Below are positions 41,323 to 49,808 of a DNA stretch of 64,000 nt, one piece after another. The stretch covers positions 19,860 to 83,859 of the forward strand of contig CAYFQE010000003.1 of assembly GCA_964345235.1 (NCBI GenBank). Direction: 5' to 3'. Source of the DNA: Scatomorpha sp964345235 (GTDB lineage Bacteria; Bacillota; Clostridia; Oscillospirales; Oscillospiraceae). The stretch's first letter is position 1, and each line of letters begins with the position of its first letter. The notes under the pieces were generated by a model, which had not been told where the DNA came from, searched no databases, and worked only from the letters and a program-made list of their open reading frames with translations. The translations under genes and the position numbers were made by a program.

Positions 41323-42057
41323 ATGGATCTGTACAACAACACTATTAAAGAAATCAAAAAAGCTATTGAAGATCATAGTCCCAAAATTTGGGACTATGAT
41401 CCCAATAAAACATGGAAGGATACGGGACGCAGCGAACTTGTTTTAGAGCGCGACTCCGCCTTTGAACTGGGCGGAACCCTCCTTCCGGCATCAAACTGCA
41501 CCTGCGTCACAACGGAAAAAGGGCTCATAGAGGGAGATAAGATTTACCTCGTCGGTAAAGACTTAAAGGAAATTCGCCAGGATACATCCTTTGCCCGCAT
41601 AGCCATACTCGAAGTCAGTGACATAAGCGGCGAAGATCAGGAAGCCTTCAGGACAATCAGGGACATGGAGTTTATAAAATACCATGTACATCCCGAAGGA
41701 TATATGATGCGCGTTTCTCCTGAGAACCAGAGAGAGCAGGTTAGGGTAGCCAAAGAGGCAGTCAGAAAAGGCATGAGCTTCGAGAATATCGGAGCCAACT
41801 ACATCAAAAAATACAAAGAAAACAAGTTGGTCAGTAAGGTCACGCTTATCTTTGTAACGGAAGACAAGGCTTTCTGCAAAGAACTCGAGAAAACGGCTGG
41901 AAAGGTGAATGCAATAACACTCACCTTAAACCACATTATGGACGGACTTTCAACAGACTGCAGTATTTGTTCCTTCAAGGCCGTATGTGATGAGGTCGAG
42001 GGAATGAAAGAGCTGCACTTTGCAAAGGGCGAAGCCCCCATGAATTTGGAGAAGTAG
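41323..42057 (+). CDS. Stand-alone protein resembling the middle domain of acetyl-CoA synthase
   Basis: A 244-residue protein. From memory of the Moorella acetyl-CoA synthase subunit, residues about 35-195 follow its central region: RDSAFELGG ... KIYLVGKDL ... YMMRVSPENQREQVRVAKEAVRKGMSFENIGANYI ... VTLIFVTEDKAF matches the AFEL...IEVIGPDID...WLRVSKDAVAKGFRFKNYG...VQVTIFTDEAK order. The A-cluster domain and the CO-tunnel domain are missing. Its own tail has C213-x2-C216-x5-C222 (CSICSFKAVC), a possible metal site. Last gene of the CooC/dehydratase operon. Confidence 0.7.
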   Translation: MDLYNNTIKEIKKAIEDHSPKIWDYDPNKTWKDTGRSELVLERDSAFELGGTLLPASNCTCVTTEKGLIEGDKIYLVGKDLKEIRQDTSFARIAILEVSDISGEDQEAFRTIRDMEFIKYHVHPEGYMMRVSPENQREQVRVAKEAVRKGMSFENIGANYIKKYKENKLVSKVTLIFVTEDKAFCKELEKTAGKVNAITLTLNHIMDGLSTDCSICSFKAVCDEVEGMKELHFAKGEAPMNLEK

Positions 42058-42107
42058 CCTGTGGCTTTATCTTAAATTAGAAGATAATTAGAGTAAAAAA
42101 CAATCAA

Positions 42108-42135
42108 GAGCTATTCTGTAAAAGAATAGCTCTTT
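42108..42135 (+). terminator. Terminator of the CooC/dehydratase operon
   Basis: GAGCTATTC (42108-42116) with GAATAGCTC (42124-42132), then TTT. It also lies in the 3' flank of the converging nitroreductase gene. Confidence 0.8.
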
Positions 42136-42165
42136 TCGTATAGAAACCTTTGATTCAGCTAAGCA

Positions 42166-42690
42166 TTATTCACTCCAAATTACATAGCCCTCTTTTCTGG
42201 GCTTGGGTTCGGGGAGAGCGCCTTCGGCATAGCCCAGAACGCAGATACCTATGCCCTCGTAATTTTCTGGCAAACTCCACTTTTTCTTAAACATCTCCCC
42301 TTCGGGTAGCCTGAACTGCTCATATCCGCGGTTAATCCAGCACGAAGCCAAACCCACGGCGTGAGCGCCGTTTAAAAGATTTCCCATAACAAGGCTGGCA
42401 TCCTGAACTCCGTTTTTGTTTGCCGAGTCATAAAATACACAAATGGCAGTAGGAGCGCCGTAAAAGGGATCAACATTTTCTCTACCCCAAACAGAGGCAT
42501 TTAAGCGAGAGAGCTCTTTAAGCTCGTCTCTGTCCTGCACAACAACCATAATAGGCGACTGTGTGCCCATGGCTGTCGGGGCGTAGCTTGCTATTTTCAA
42601 AACAGTCTCGAGCTCATCTTTTTTTATCTGCTCGGGTTTATAGCTTCTGCAGCTTCTTCTTGTGAGTAAATTTTTTACAGCTTCGTTCAT
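42166..42690 (-). CDS. Nitroreductase family flavoprotein
   Basis: A 174-residue FMN-dependent NAD(P)H oxidoreductase. It starts NLLTRRSCRSYKPEQI (FMN phosphate-binding Arg/Ser) with YAPTAMGTQSP next, and ends in GICVLGYAEG. One-domain length is typical. The natural substrate cannot be told. GGAG stands before the ATG, and no operon partner is evident. Confidence 0.88.
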   Translation of the reverse strand: MNEAVKNLLTRRSCRSYKPEQIKKDELETVLKIASYAPTAMGTQSPIMVVVQDRDELKELSRLNASVWGRENVDPFYGAPTAICVFYDSANKNGVQDASLVMGNLLNGAHAVGLASCWINRGYEQFRLPEGEMFKKKWSLPENYEGIGICVLGYAEGALPEPKPRKEGYVIWSE

Positions 42691-42738
42691 ATTTTTCTCC
42701 TTTCAAAGCATATAAATTAAATTTTTATGTTTTAAAGC

Positions 42739-44028
42739 TTAGGGCTCGCCGCCGGACTCGCCTTCACCGCCTCCGCCCTCAGAACCCGTGTCGGGAGGAG
42801 AGGTGGGAGCGGAAGGAGGAGTGGCGGGCGGCGCGGCAGGGGGTTGCTCTGCCGCAGGGGGCTGTTCGTTTTGGCGAAAACTGCTGTAGTCAACGACAAG
42901 GTCGGGGCCTTTAAATTCGCCGTTTAGTTTAGAGAGTGTTCGCTCATACTCGGGAGTGCCTTTTTCATAAGGGATTGGTCTGTAGTCGTTATAAACAGGT
43001 TCGCTCGAAAGGGAGCAGGGAATAAGCCTCATTTCTCCGAGTCTTATGCTTTTATCTATATCTCTTATAACATCAATCTGCACTATTGCCGTATCTCTGT
43101 CCCTGGGTGCACTGTTTCCGCCGAAGGAGAAGTTTCCGAGACTGTAGATGATAACTCCGTCGGAGTATTTTTCGATTCTCTGAAGAACATGAGGGTGCGA
43201 GCCGTAAACAATGTCGGCCCCTGCATCTATTGCAGCCTGGCCTATAGAGGTCTGGCTGTCGAAGACCTGATAGCTTCCCTCCTTGCCCCAGTGCATTAAA
43301 ACAATGATAATATCGCAAATGCCTTCAGCCTTAAGCTGCTCCACACCCGCAACAACCTGCTCCAAAGTTGCCCCCCACGGAGCGGAGTAAAGCCCAATGC
43401 GAATTCCGTCATCAATAAAATAAATAATACTGCTGTTGGGGCCTGAATGAGCTATGCCTTCGGCATCGAGAATGGAAACGGTATCGTCAAAGCCTTTTTG
43501 ACCGAAGTCCATAATGTGATTGTTTCCGAGGGCAACATATTCTATACTGCCCAAGCTCAGAATTTTGGCGTGCTCGGAAGGACCCTTAAAGTTAAAGAGC
43601 TTGGAGGAATAAAGAGTGTCGTCCGAGAAGTTACACTCTAAGTTTGCAATAGAGAGGTAGTCATCTTCAAAATACTCCAAAGTGCCCGAAAAAGGCCACG
43701 ACATATCGCCGTTTAAAACAGTTTCAAAGCGGTCTTCCCTCTGCGAGGAAGAGAGCGTGCAGTCGCCGACCATCGAGATTGTAAAAATCTCGGGTGTGGG
43801 CTCGGGTGTCGGCATCGGAGTAGGCGAGGGCGAAGGAGAGAGCGAGGGCGAAGAGCTCGCGCTCGGGGCGGGACTTTCTACTGCAGAGATTTTCATAAAC
43901 TCGCTCAAAACATCAGGCATAAAGAACCTGAGAAATACAAAAGCGAGCAGGAAAAGACACAAGAGTGTCAGAAGTGCAATTAGCGAAAATTTTAAAAATT
44001 TACTTTTTTCTTTCTGATTATTATCCAA
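42739..44028 (-). CDS. CapA-family protein (poly-gamma-glutamate-type, metallophosphatase fold), membrane anchored
   Basis: A 429-residue exported protein. One membrane helix (about residues 11-33), a Ser/Pro linker (ASSSPSLSPSPSPTPMP), then the PGA_cap domain: ISMVGDCTLS, SIANLECNFSD, LGNNHIMDFG, LMHWGKEGS and GSHPHVLQRIEKY, i.e. the metal-binding Asp/Asn/His set. A Pro/Gly-rich tail follows. In Bacillus CapA takes part in poly-gamma-glutamate export; here no capB/C is near, so another envelope function is as likely. The start is TTG behind AAGGAG. Confidence 0.82.
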   Translation of the reverse strand: MDNNQKEKSKFLKFSLIALLTLLCLFLLAFVFLRFFMPDVLSEFMKISAVESPAPSASSSPSLSPSPSPTPMPTPEPTPEIFTISMVGDCTLSSSQREDRFETVLNGDMSWPFSGTLEYFEDDYLSIANLECNFSDDTLYSSKLFNFKGPSEHAKILSLGSIEYVALGNNHIMDFGQKGFDDTVSILDAEGIAHSGPNSSIIYFIDDGIRIGLYSAPWGATLEQVVAGVEQLKAEGICDIIIVLMHWGKEGSYQVFDSQTSIGQAAIDAGADIVYGSHPHVLQRIEKYSDGVIIYSLGNFSFGGNSAPRDRDTAIVQIDVIRDIDKSIRLGEMRLIPCSLSSEPVYNDYRPIPYEKGTPEYERTLSKLNGEFKGPDLVVDYSSFRQNEQPPAAEQPPAAPPATPPSAPTSPPDTGSEGGGGEGESGGEP

Positions 44029-44054
44029 GACTCATTAGCTCCTTGTATATGCTA

Positions 44055-44086
44055 AGGCGAGTATTAAATTTAAATTAATCTCGCCT
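44055..44086. promoter_or_regulatory. Inverted repeat in the capA/lysA divergent region
   Basis: AGGCGAG (44055-44061) and CTCGCCT (44080-44086) flank an AT-only near-palindrome. It lies in the 5' region of the CapA-like gene and may be an operator or mRNA hairpin. Confidence 0.35.
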
Positions 44087-44143
44087 ACAATATCGATTCA
44101 AACTATTATACAATAAAAATCGCAAGCTACAAACACGAATATT

Positions 44144-44172
44144 TTGACATAAAAGCCGCGAGCGTATATACT
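44144..44172 (+). promoter_or_regulatory. Promoter of lysA-deoC
   Basis: TTGACA (44144-44149), 17-bp spacer, TATACT (44167-44172), 38 bp before the lysA ATG. Confidence 0.75.
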
Positions 44173-44209
44173 TCAAGAAAAAGAATCGGAGATAGGGAGG
44201 TTAGTGCGT

Positions 44210-45487
44210 ATGAAGCAAAAAGAAAGGCCGTTTTTAACTAAAGAAAAGATAGAAGAAATAGTTAAAACCTTCGATACACCCTTTCACATATATGACGAGA
44301 AAGCGATAAGGGAAAACGCCAGAAAACTCTATAAGGCCTTTTCCTGGAATCCGGGGTTTAAAGAGTATTTTGCAGTTAAAGCTACGCCGAATCCCTTTAT
44401 TATGAAGATTCTCAAGGAAGAGGGTTGCGGAATGGACTGCTCGTCCATAACCGAGCTAATGCTCTCGGAGCGTTGCGGCATAACGGGTGAAGAAATAATG
44501 TTCTCATCCAACAATACCCCCGTCGAGGACTACAGATATGCCGTGAAGCTCGGAGCAATAATAAACTTCGACGACATCACCCACATCGATTTTTTCGAGA
44601 AAAATGTAGCTAAAATCCCTCGAAAGGTTTCTTGCAGATTCAATCCGGGCGGCTATTTCGCAATATCAAACAGGATAATGGATTCCCCGGGCGATGCCAA
44701 ATACGGCATGACTTGCCCACAAATGTTTCAGGCGTATAGAATCTTAAAGGACAAGGGAGCCGAGAGCTTCGGAATACACGCATTTTTGGCCTCAAATACC
44801 GACACTGACGACTATTATCCCGAGCTTTCGGGTCAGCTTATGCGTCTTGCTGTGGAATTAAGAGACGAAACAGGCGCCAAGATAGACTTCATAAATCTTT
44901 CGGGCGGCATAGGTATTCCCTACAGACCCGATGGGCACAAGGCCGATATAATTAAAATCGGAGATGCCGTACGCCGAGTTTATGAATCAGTGTTGGTGCC
45001 TGCCGGTATGGGCGATGTGAAGATTTTCACCGAGCTCGGCCGTTTCATGCTTGCTCCATACGGACACTTGGTGACAAAGGCTATACACAGAAAGCACATA
45101 CACAAAAACTATATAGGCGTCGATGCCACCGCCTGCGACCTCATGCGCCCCGCCATGTACGGAGCCTACCACCACATAACTGTGGCGGGCAAGGAAGACA
45201 AAATGCACGACCACATGTACGATGTAGTCGGAGGTCTGTGTGAGAACAACGATAAATTTGCTGTAGATCGCTGGCTTCCCCAAATCCTCATGGGCGACTA
45301 CCTGATAATACACGATACGGGCGCCCACGGACACGCAATGGGCTACAACTACAACGGAAAATTAAGAAGCCGCGAGCTCCTTTTGAGAGAAGACGGCTCG
45401 GTTATTGAAATACGCAGAGCCGAGACCGCCGATGACTACTTTGCCACCCTAAACTTTGAAAAACTGGACAAATTCGACAGAAAATAG
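44210..45487 (+). CDS. lysA: Diaminopimelate decarboxylase
   Basis: Last step of lysine synthesis. A PLP alanine-racemase-fold (group IV) decarboxylase of 425 residues: PLP lysine in EYFAVKATPNP, the His/Gly phosphate-binding stretch LSGGIGIPY, FTELGRFMLAPYG and DTGAHGHAMGYNYNG. I prefer the ATG at 44210, 9 bases after GGGAGG, over the GTG two codons earlier. Family members acting on carboxynorspermidine look similar but usually lack this substrate-loop arrangement. Confidence 0.88.
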   Translation: MKQKERPFLTKEKIEEIVKTFDTPFHIYDEKAIRENARKLYKAFSWNPGFKEYFAVKATPNPFIMKILKEEGCGMDCSSITELMLSERCGITGEEIMFSSNNTPVEDYRYAVKLGAIINFDDITHIDFFEKNVAKIPRKVSCRFNPGGYFAISNRIMDSPGDAKYGMTCPQMFQAYRILKDKGAESFGIHAFLASNTDTDDYYPELSGQLMRLAVELRDETGAKIDFINLSGGIGIPYRPDGHKADIIKIGDAVRRVYESVLVPAGMGDVKIFTELGRFMLAPYGHLVTKAIHRKHIHKNYIGVDATACDLMRPAMYGAYHHITVAGKEDKMHDHMYDVVGGLCENNDKFAVDRWLPQILMGDYLIIHDTGAHGHAMGYNYNGKLRSRELLLREDGSVIEIRRAETADDYFATLNFEKLDKFDRK

Positions 45488-45500
45488 AAAGAGGGAGAAC

Positions 45501-46157
45501 ATGAACCATCAGGAAATATTAAGACTCTGCGATCACACCAATTTAAATCCCAGGGCCGGTTTGGACGACATTAAAAAGCTTATAGACGAGGGCATAAAAT
45601 ACAGCTGTGCCTCAGTCTGCATTCCACCCGCCCATGTTTTCGGTGCGGCAAGATATGCAGGCGGCAAAATACCCATCTGCACTGTCATAGGTTTTCCCAA
45701 CGGCTATATGACGAGCAGAGTCAAGGCCTATGAAACCGAGGATGCAATAGCCTCGGGAGCTACTGAGGTAGACATGGTAATAAATCTGGGTATGCTTCAA
45801 GACAGGGTCTATAAGGATATTGCCAGAGACATCGAGGCCTGTAGAAAGGCATCCGAGGGATATGTGCTCAAAGTGATTATCGAATGCTGCCTCCTCAGCG
45901 AGAACGAGAAGAAAGTTCTCTGCCGCATAGTTTCCGAGTCGGGAGCCGACTTCATAAAAACAAGTACGGGCTTCAGCACGGGGGGCGCCACAAGAGAGGA
46001 TATTGCCCTCATGAGAGAAAACTGCCGGTCCGAGCTTAAAATAAAGGCGGCAGGCGGCATAAAGAGCTTTGTCGATGCGCAGGACTTTATAAACCTCGGC
46101 GCCGACCGCCTTGGCACCTCAAGACTTGTTAAAATAATGGAAGATGGGATTATTTAA
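45501..46157 (+). CDS. deoC: Deoxyribose-phosphate aldolase
   Basis: Cleaves 2-deoxyribose-5-phosphate to acetaldehyde and glyceraldehyde-3-phosphate in deoxynucleoside catabolism. 218 residues from MNHQEILRL behind AGAGGGAG. Class I aldolase motifs: DHTNLNP, VIGFPNGY, EVDMVINLG, the Schiff-base lysine in YVLKVIIE near residue 138, and IKAAGGIKSF. It is 13 bp after lysA; other deo genes are absent here. Confidence 0.93.
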   Translation: MNHQEILRLCDHTNLNPRAGLDDIKKLIDEGIKYSCASVCIPPAHVFGAARYAGGKIPICTVIGFPNGYMTSRVKAYETEDAIASGATEVDMVINLGMLQDRVYKDIARDIEACRKASEGYVLKVIIECCLLSENEKKVLCRIVSESGADFIKTSTGFSTGGATREDIALMRENCRSELKIKAAGGIKSFVDAQDFINLGADRLGTSRLVKIMEDGII

Positions 46158-46169
46158 TCCGAAAATAGC

Positions 46170-46209
46170 AACAGAGGCTCAGTCTATATAGACTGAGCCT
46201 CTGTTGTTT
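46170..46209. terminator. Bidirectional terminator between deoC and prmA
   Basis: An 18-bp near-perfect inverted repeat (46170-46187 with 46188-46205) centred on TATA, followed by TTGTTT on the plus strand. Confidence 0.78.
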
Positions 46210-47137
46210 AAGTTTTAATTTTAAGACAGAAGGCCGACCAAGGACCCTCGCTCATATCCAGGGCTATTTCATAGCCGTTTGCGGCAATTTGCTCCAGAAC
46301 ATCATCTCTGCGGCTCTCTATAATGCCCGAGCAAATAAAGACTCCGTTTTTAGACAAGGTCTTTTTAACTCTCGGAAGCAAAGGTATTATAACATCCGCC
46401 ACTATGTTGGCCAAAACAGCATCATAGCCATGCCCAAGGCTTTCTAAAAGCCCCTCATCCTCCAAAATGTTTCCTATTATTATGTTGTAGGCATGCTTCA
46501 TAACCCCGTTATACGAGAGATTTTGGCTGACTGCCGCCTCGGCAAGGGGGTCGATGTCACAAAAGTGGCAAAATCCGGCGCCGAGGGCAAGGGCCGAGAT
46601 TCCCAAAATGCCGCTCCCACAGCCTATGTCAATGCAAAAGCTCTGCTTTTTTATCTGATTTTCCATAAGCCTCAGCATAAGCTGTGTGGTGGCGTGCTGA
46701 CCCGAGCCGAAGAGCAGGCCGGGTGCGAGCCTCACAACAAGCCTTTCGGTTTCGGGTGTTTCACAGCCCACGGGAACGAGCAATAGCCTATGGCCAATCT
46801 CAAGAGGTTTATAATATTCCTCCCACTTGTGCAGGTAGTCCTCATCGTCAATAATGTTTATCTCCGCCTCGAGTCCCAAAAGCCTGGAGAGCCTGTGTAT
46901 CTCCTCGCGGCTCTCATTCGACACCTCAAAATAGAGCCTTATTTCCGATATGTTCTCAAATTTTTCTCCGAGTTCAGGTTCGATAAGCTCCTCAAGCTCG
47001 GGGTTTTCGGAGAAGAACTTTTTAAAGTCATCCGAATCGAAAACAGAGAAGCTATATTCGGTGTTTTGTTCCAGCAACTCGATGGTTCTTTCCAAGTTTT
47101 CGGAAGTTGTTTTAAACTTCGATTCCAGCCAAAGCAT
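46208..47137 (-). CDS. prmA: Ribosomal protein L11 methyltransferase
   Basis: Methylates ribosomal protein L11. 309 residues from MLWLESKFKT, with GAGG upstream of this ATG; a 12-residue extension has none. Motif I is CIDIGCGSGILGI, with DIDPLAEAAV next and VLANIVADVI as motif IV (NIVA). The N-terminal domain (SFSVFDSDDF...) is the L11-binding domain, and LAPGLLFGSGQHATTQL is the family signature. Confidence 0.93.
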   Translation of the reverse strand: MLWLESKFKTTSENLERTIELLEQNTEYSFSVFDSDDFKKFFSENPELEELIEPELGEKFENISEIRLYFEVSNESREEIHRLSRLLGLEAEINIIDDEDYLHKWEEYYKPLEIGHRLLLVPVGCETPETERLVVRLAPGLLFGSGQHATTQLMLRLMENQIKKQSFCIDIGCGSGILGISALALGAGFCHFCDIDPLAEAAVSQNLSYNGVMKHAYNIIIGNILEDEGLLESLGHGYDAVLANIVADVIIPLLPRVKKTLSKNGVFICSGIIESRRDDVLEQIAANGYEIALDMSEGPWSAFCLKIKT

Positions 47138-47199
47138 GATGATTATCCTCCAAAAAAATCGGGATGAAAACATCCCGATTAAATTAATTAAAATTTGTT

Positions 47200-47745
47200 T
47201 TAGCGTTCGCTTTCAGTGATTATTCCATAGTTGCCGTCTTTTCTGCGGTAAACAACCGAGAATGAATCGTCATCATCGGCATTCCTAAAGACAAAGAAGC
47301 TGTGCTCCAGAAGATTCATCTGAAGAATTGCCTCCTCGGTAGACATGGGCGAAATGTCGAAACGCTTGTTTCGCACAACACGGAACTCTTCGTCCGAGTC
47401 GCCATCTGCCAAAACTGCGGGGCTGGCGCCAAACTCATGCTCAATAGCGCCCTCACGAAGTCTTTTCGAGAGCCTTGTCTTGTTTTTTCTAATCTGGCGT
47501 TCAATGGCCGCAACTGCAGAGTCTATCGAAGCGTACATGTCGCTTGTGCTCTCACTTACACGATAGAACATGCCGTTGTTTTCAATTGTTACTTCTGCGA
47601 TGAAGCGACCTCTTTCCAAGCTGAAGGTGACAAAAGCCTCGCTGTCCTTTTTAAAAAGACGATCAATCTTGCTGATCTTTTTCTCCGCATATGCGCGAAG
47701 TTCGGGTGAAATTTCGAGCTTCTTCCCCGTAAATGTGAATTTCAT
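47200..47745 (-). CDS. hpf: Long-form ribosome hibernation promoting factor
   Basis: 181 residues: N-terminal sigma-54-modulation/S30AE domain (MKFTFTGKKLEISPELRAY, residues 1-100) that blocks the ribosome's A and P sites, and a C-terminal dimerisation domain (ISPMSTEEAILQMNLLEHSFFVFRN) that pairs 70S particles into inactive 100S. AAGGAGTGAAC precedes the ATG. Confidence 0.93.
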   Translation of the reverse strand: MKFTFTGKKLEISPELRAYAEKKISKIDRLFKKDSEAFVTFSLERGRFIAEVTIENNGMFYRVSESTSDMYASIDSAVAAIERQIRKNKTRLSKRLREGAIEHEFGASPAVLADGDSDEEFRVVRNKRFDISPMSTEEAILQMNLLEHSFFVFRNADDDDSFSVVYRRKDGNYGIITESER

Positions 47746-47825
47746 GAAAAGTTCACTCCTTCATTTGGTGGATTTTGTCTTGCTATTTAAATTTTAACAT
47801 AAATTTGTGTAAAAAAGAAGTATAT

Positions 47826-49790
47826 TTAATTAAAAACATCACAGTCGGGGAGCTTTGAGGCAATCTCGAGCAGAGCCTCCTCGCTTAAGGGGTTTCCACC
47901 CAAATAGAGTTCTTTAAGATTCTTAAGCTCGAAAAGCGGAGTGAGGTCTTCAATATTGCAGTTTTCAAGTACAAGAGTTTTGAGCGAAACTAGCTTGCTC
48001 AAAGGGGTAAGGTCGCTCACTGCGGTGTTGCTCAAGTTCAAGGTGCTTAGGGTATTCAGACCTTCAAGAGCGCTTATGTCCTCAAGCTCGGCGTTGTCGC
48101 CGGCATAAAGCTCGGCGAGCTTGGGAAGGTTACTCAGGCCGCCCAGACTTTTCAGCTTATTGTCGCGAATCAATAGGCAGTTTAAGTTTTGGTGTCCGCC
48201 AAGGGGGGCAAGACTTGCAACTAAATTGCCGGAAATGTCCAAAATCTCAAGAGTTTTAACACGAGCAAGAGGTCCCAAATCGTGTATGCTGTTTGAGGAA
48301 ATGTTCAAGGTCTTAAGATTTTCAAACTGCATAACGGGGCTTAAATCGCTTATTCCGAGACCGCTTGCCATAACAGATTCAGAATCTATTCTGAACTCCT
48401 CGGAGCCCAGTGTAACGGTAAAAATAAGCTCCGAGTGTGTCACGCTGCAGCGGCTCATCTGAATCTTAAACTCCTCAACGGCAACACCCGTGAGGGCTTC
48501 GTTGTTTTCGATATTGAGCGAGGTCAGCCTGCTGAGGCTTCTTAGTCTGGCCAAACTTTCGTCAGTAAGGCCTGTCGAGGCCAAGCCTAAAGTTTTAAGA
48601 GCGCTGAGACCGTATATGGGAGAAAAGTCCTCAATGGGATTTCCGCTGAGGTTTAGATCCGTGAGGTTCACAAGAGCCGAAACGGCCTTGATGTTCTTTG
48701 CGCTGTTGTTGCTGAGGTCAAGGTAAACAAGCTCTCTCATGCCTATAAGCGGTGTCAGATCCGTTATCGAGTTCTGAGCGAGAGCCAAATGTCTGAGTTT
48801 CGGCAAATCCAAAAGTGGGGTCAGGTCTGTCAGCAGGTTATTGTTCAGGTTCAGCGTTACAAGGTTTTTGCATGCAGAAATTGCAGATATGTCCCTGAGT
48901 TTAAGTCCGCTGAGGTCCAGCTCGGTGACATCCGATTTAAAGGTCTTGCCTCCCAGGGTTATGTCTTTAATGTCGGGCGTAGTGTCGTCACTGTGTATCG
49001 AACAGCCGGGCAGGGCATTTTTAAGAGCCAAAAGCTCTTTTTCGCCTATAACACGGCCGCCGATGTCGAGAGTCGTGAGATTCTTAAGCTTGTGCAGGGG
49101 GCTTAAATCTCCTATGGGGTTTGAGTTTAGATATAGAGTGCGAAGCTTTGTGAGATTTTCCAAAACAGCAACACTTTTAATGTTGTTATTGCTTAAAATA
49201 AGTGTTTCCAGCTTTGTGAGAGGGGCGAGGAAGGATATGTCTTCAAGAGAGCAGGAAGTTATCGAAAGTGATCTCAGCTCCGTGAGTTTGCCTATGAGCT
49301 GAAGCTCCTCTGCCGAAATGTTCTTGCCGGTGATAGCCAGGATATCACTGCTTCCTTTTAAAGTTTGACCTGCTATCTCATAGCTTGTCTCCTCAAGTCT
49401 TGCGAGAGTTTCTCTGTATTCCGAGAGCAGTTTTTCTGCGGCATCGGACTTGCTTTTGGATAAATATGTTTCCAAAACCTCTATTGCCTTAGCGTAATTG
49501 CTCTTCTCGGCGTATGTTTTAGCGAGGAGAACTCTTGCCTCTTCGCTGTCGTTTAGAGCCAAAGCCTTGGTTAAATATTGGATGGCCTCATCGTAATTTT
49601 CCTCTTCGTAGGCTTCTTTGGCCATGCTGAGGAGCTCCGGGTAGCTGTCGCCATTGCCTGCATCCTTTGCCAGAACGACTGCTATGAGAAGTATAAGTAT
49701 TGCCACTATAACCGAGGAAACTATAAAAAATACTTTTTTGCTTTTATCTACTTTTTCGCTGTGGTAGTTTTTATCCGAATCCTTCTTCAT
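47826..49790 (-). CDS. Membrane-anchored TPR / leucine-rich-repeat protein
   Basis: A 654-residue protein with a short cytosolic tail, one membrane helix (about residues 21-41), two TPR-like helices (YPELLSMAKEAYEEENYDEAIQYLTKAL and EARVLLAKTYAEKSNYAKAI), then about 15 leucine-rich repeats of the 21-22-residue internalin type (LETLILSNNNIKSVAVL, LRTLYLNSNPIGDLSPL). The ladder is broken twice by non-repeat inserts that begin with ITLGGKTF or VTLGSEEF. No sortase motif is seen. Probably an external binding protein. The partner is unknown. Confidence 0.8.
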   Translation of the reverse strand: MKKDSDKNYHSEKVDKSKKVFFIVSSVIVAILILLIAVVLAKDAGNGDSYPELLSMAKEAYEEENYDEAIQYLTKALALNDSEEARVLLAKTYAEKSNYAKAIEVLETYLSKSKSDAAEKLLSEYRETLARLEETSYEIAGQTLKGSSDILAITGKNISAEELQLIGKLTELRSLSITSCSLEDISFLAPLTKLETLILSNNNIKSVAVLENLTKLRTLYLNSNPIGDLSPLHKLKNLTTLDIGGRVIGEKELLALKNALPGCSIHSDDTTPDIKDITLGGKTFKSDVTELDLSGLKLRDISAISACKNLVTLNLNNNLLTDLTPLLDLPKLRHLALAQNSITDLTPLIGMRELVYLDLSNNSAKNIKAVSALVNLTDLNLSGNPIEDFSPIYGLSALKTLGLASTGLTDESLARLRSLSRLTSLNIENNEALTGVAVEEFKIQMSRCSVTHSELIFTVTLGSEEFRIDSESVMASGLGISDLSPVMQFENLKTLNISSNSIHDLGPLARVKTLEILDISGNLVASLAPLGGHQNLNCLLIRDNKLKSLGGLSNLPKLAELYAGDNAELEDISALEGLNTLSTLNLSNTAVSDLTPLSKLVSLKTLVLENCNIEDLTPLFELKNLKELYLGGNPLSEEALLEIASKLPDCDVFN

Positions 49791-49808
49791 TTTGCCCTCC
49801 TTCGGGGA

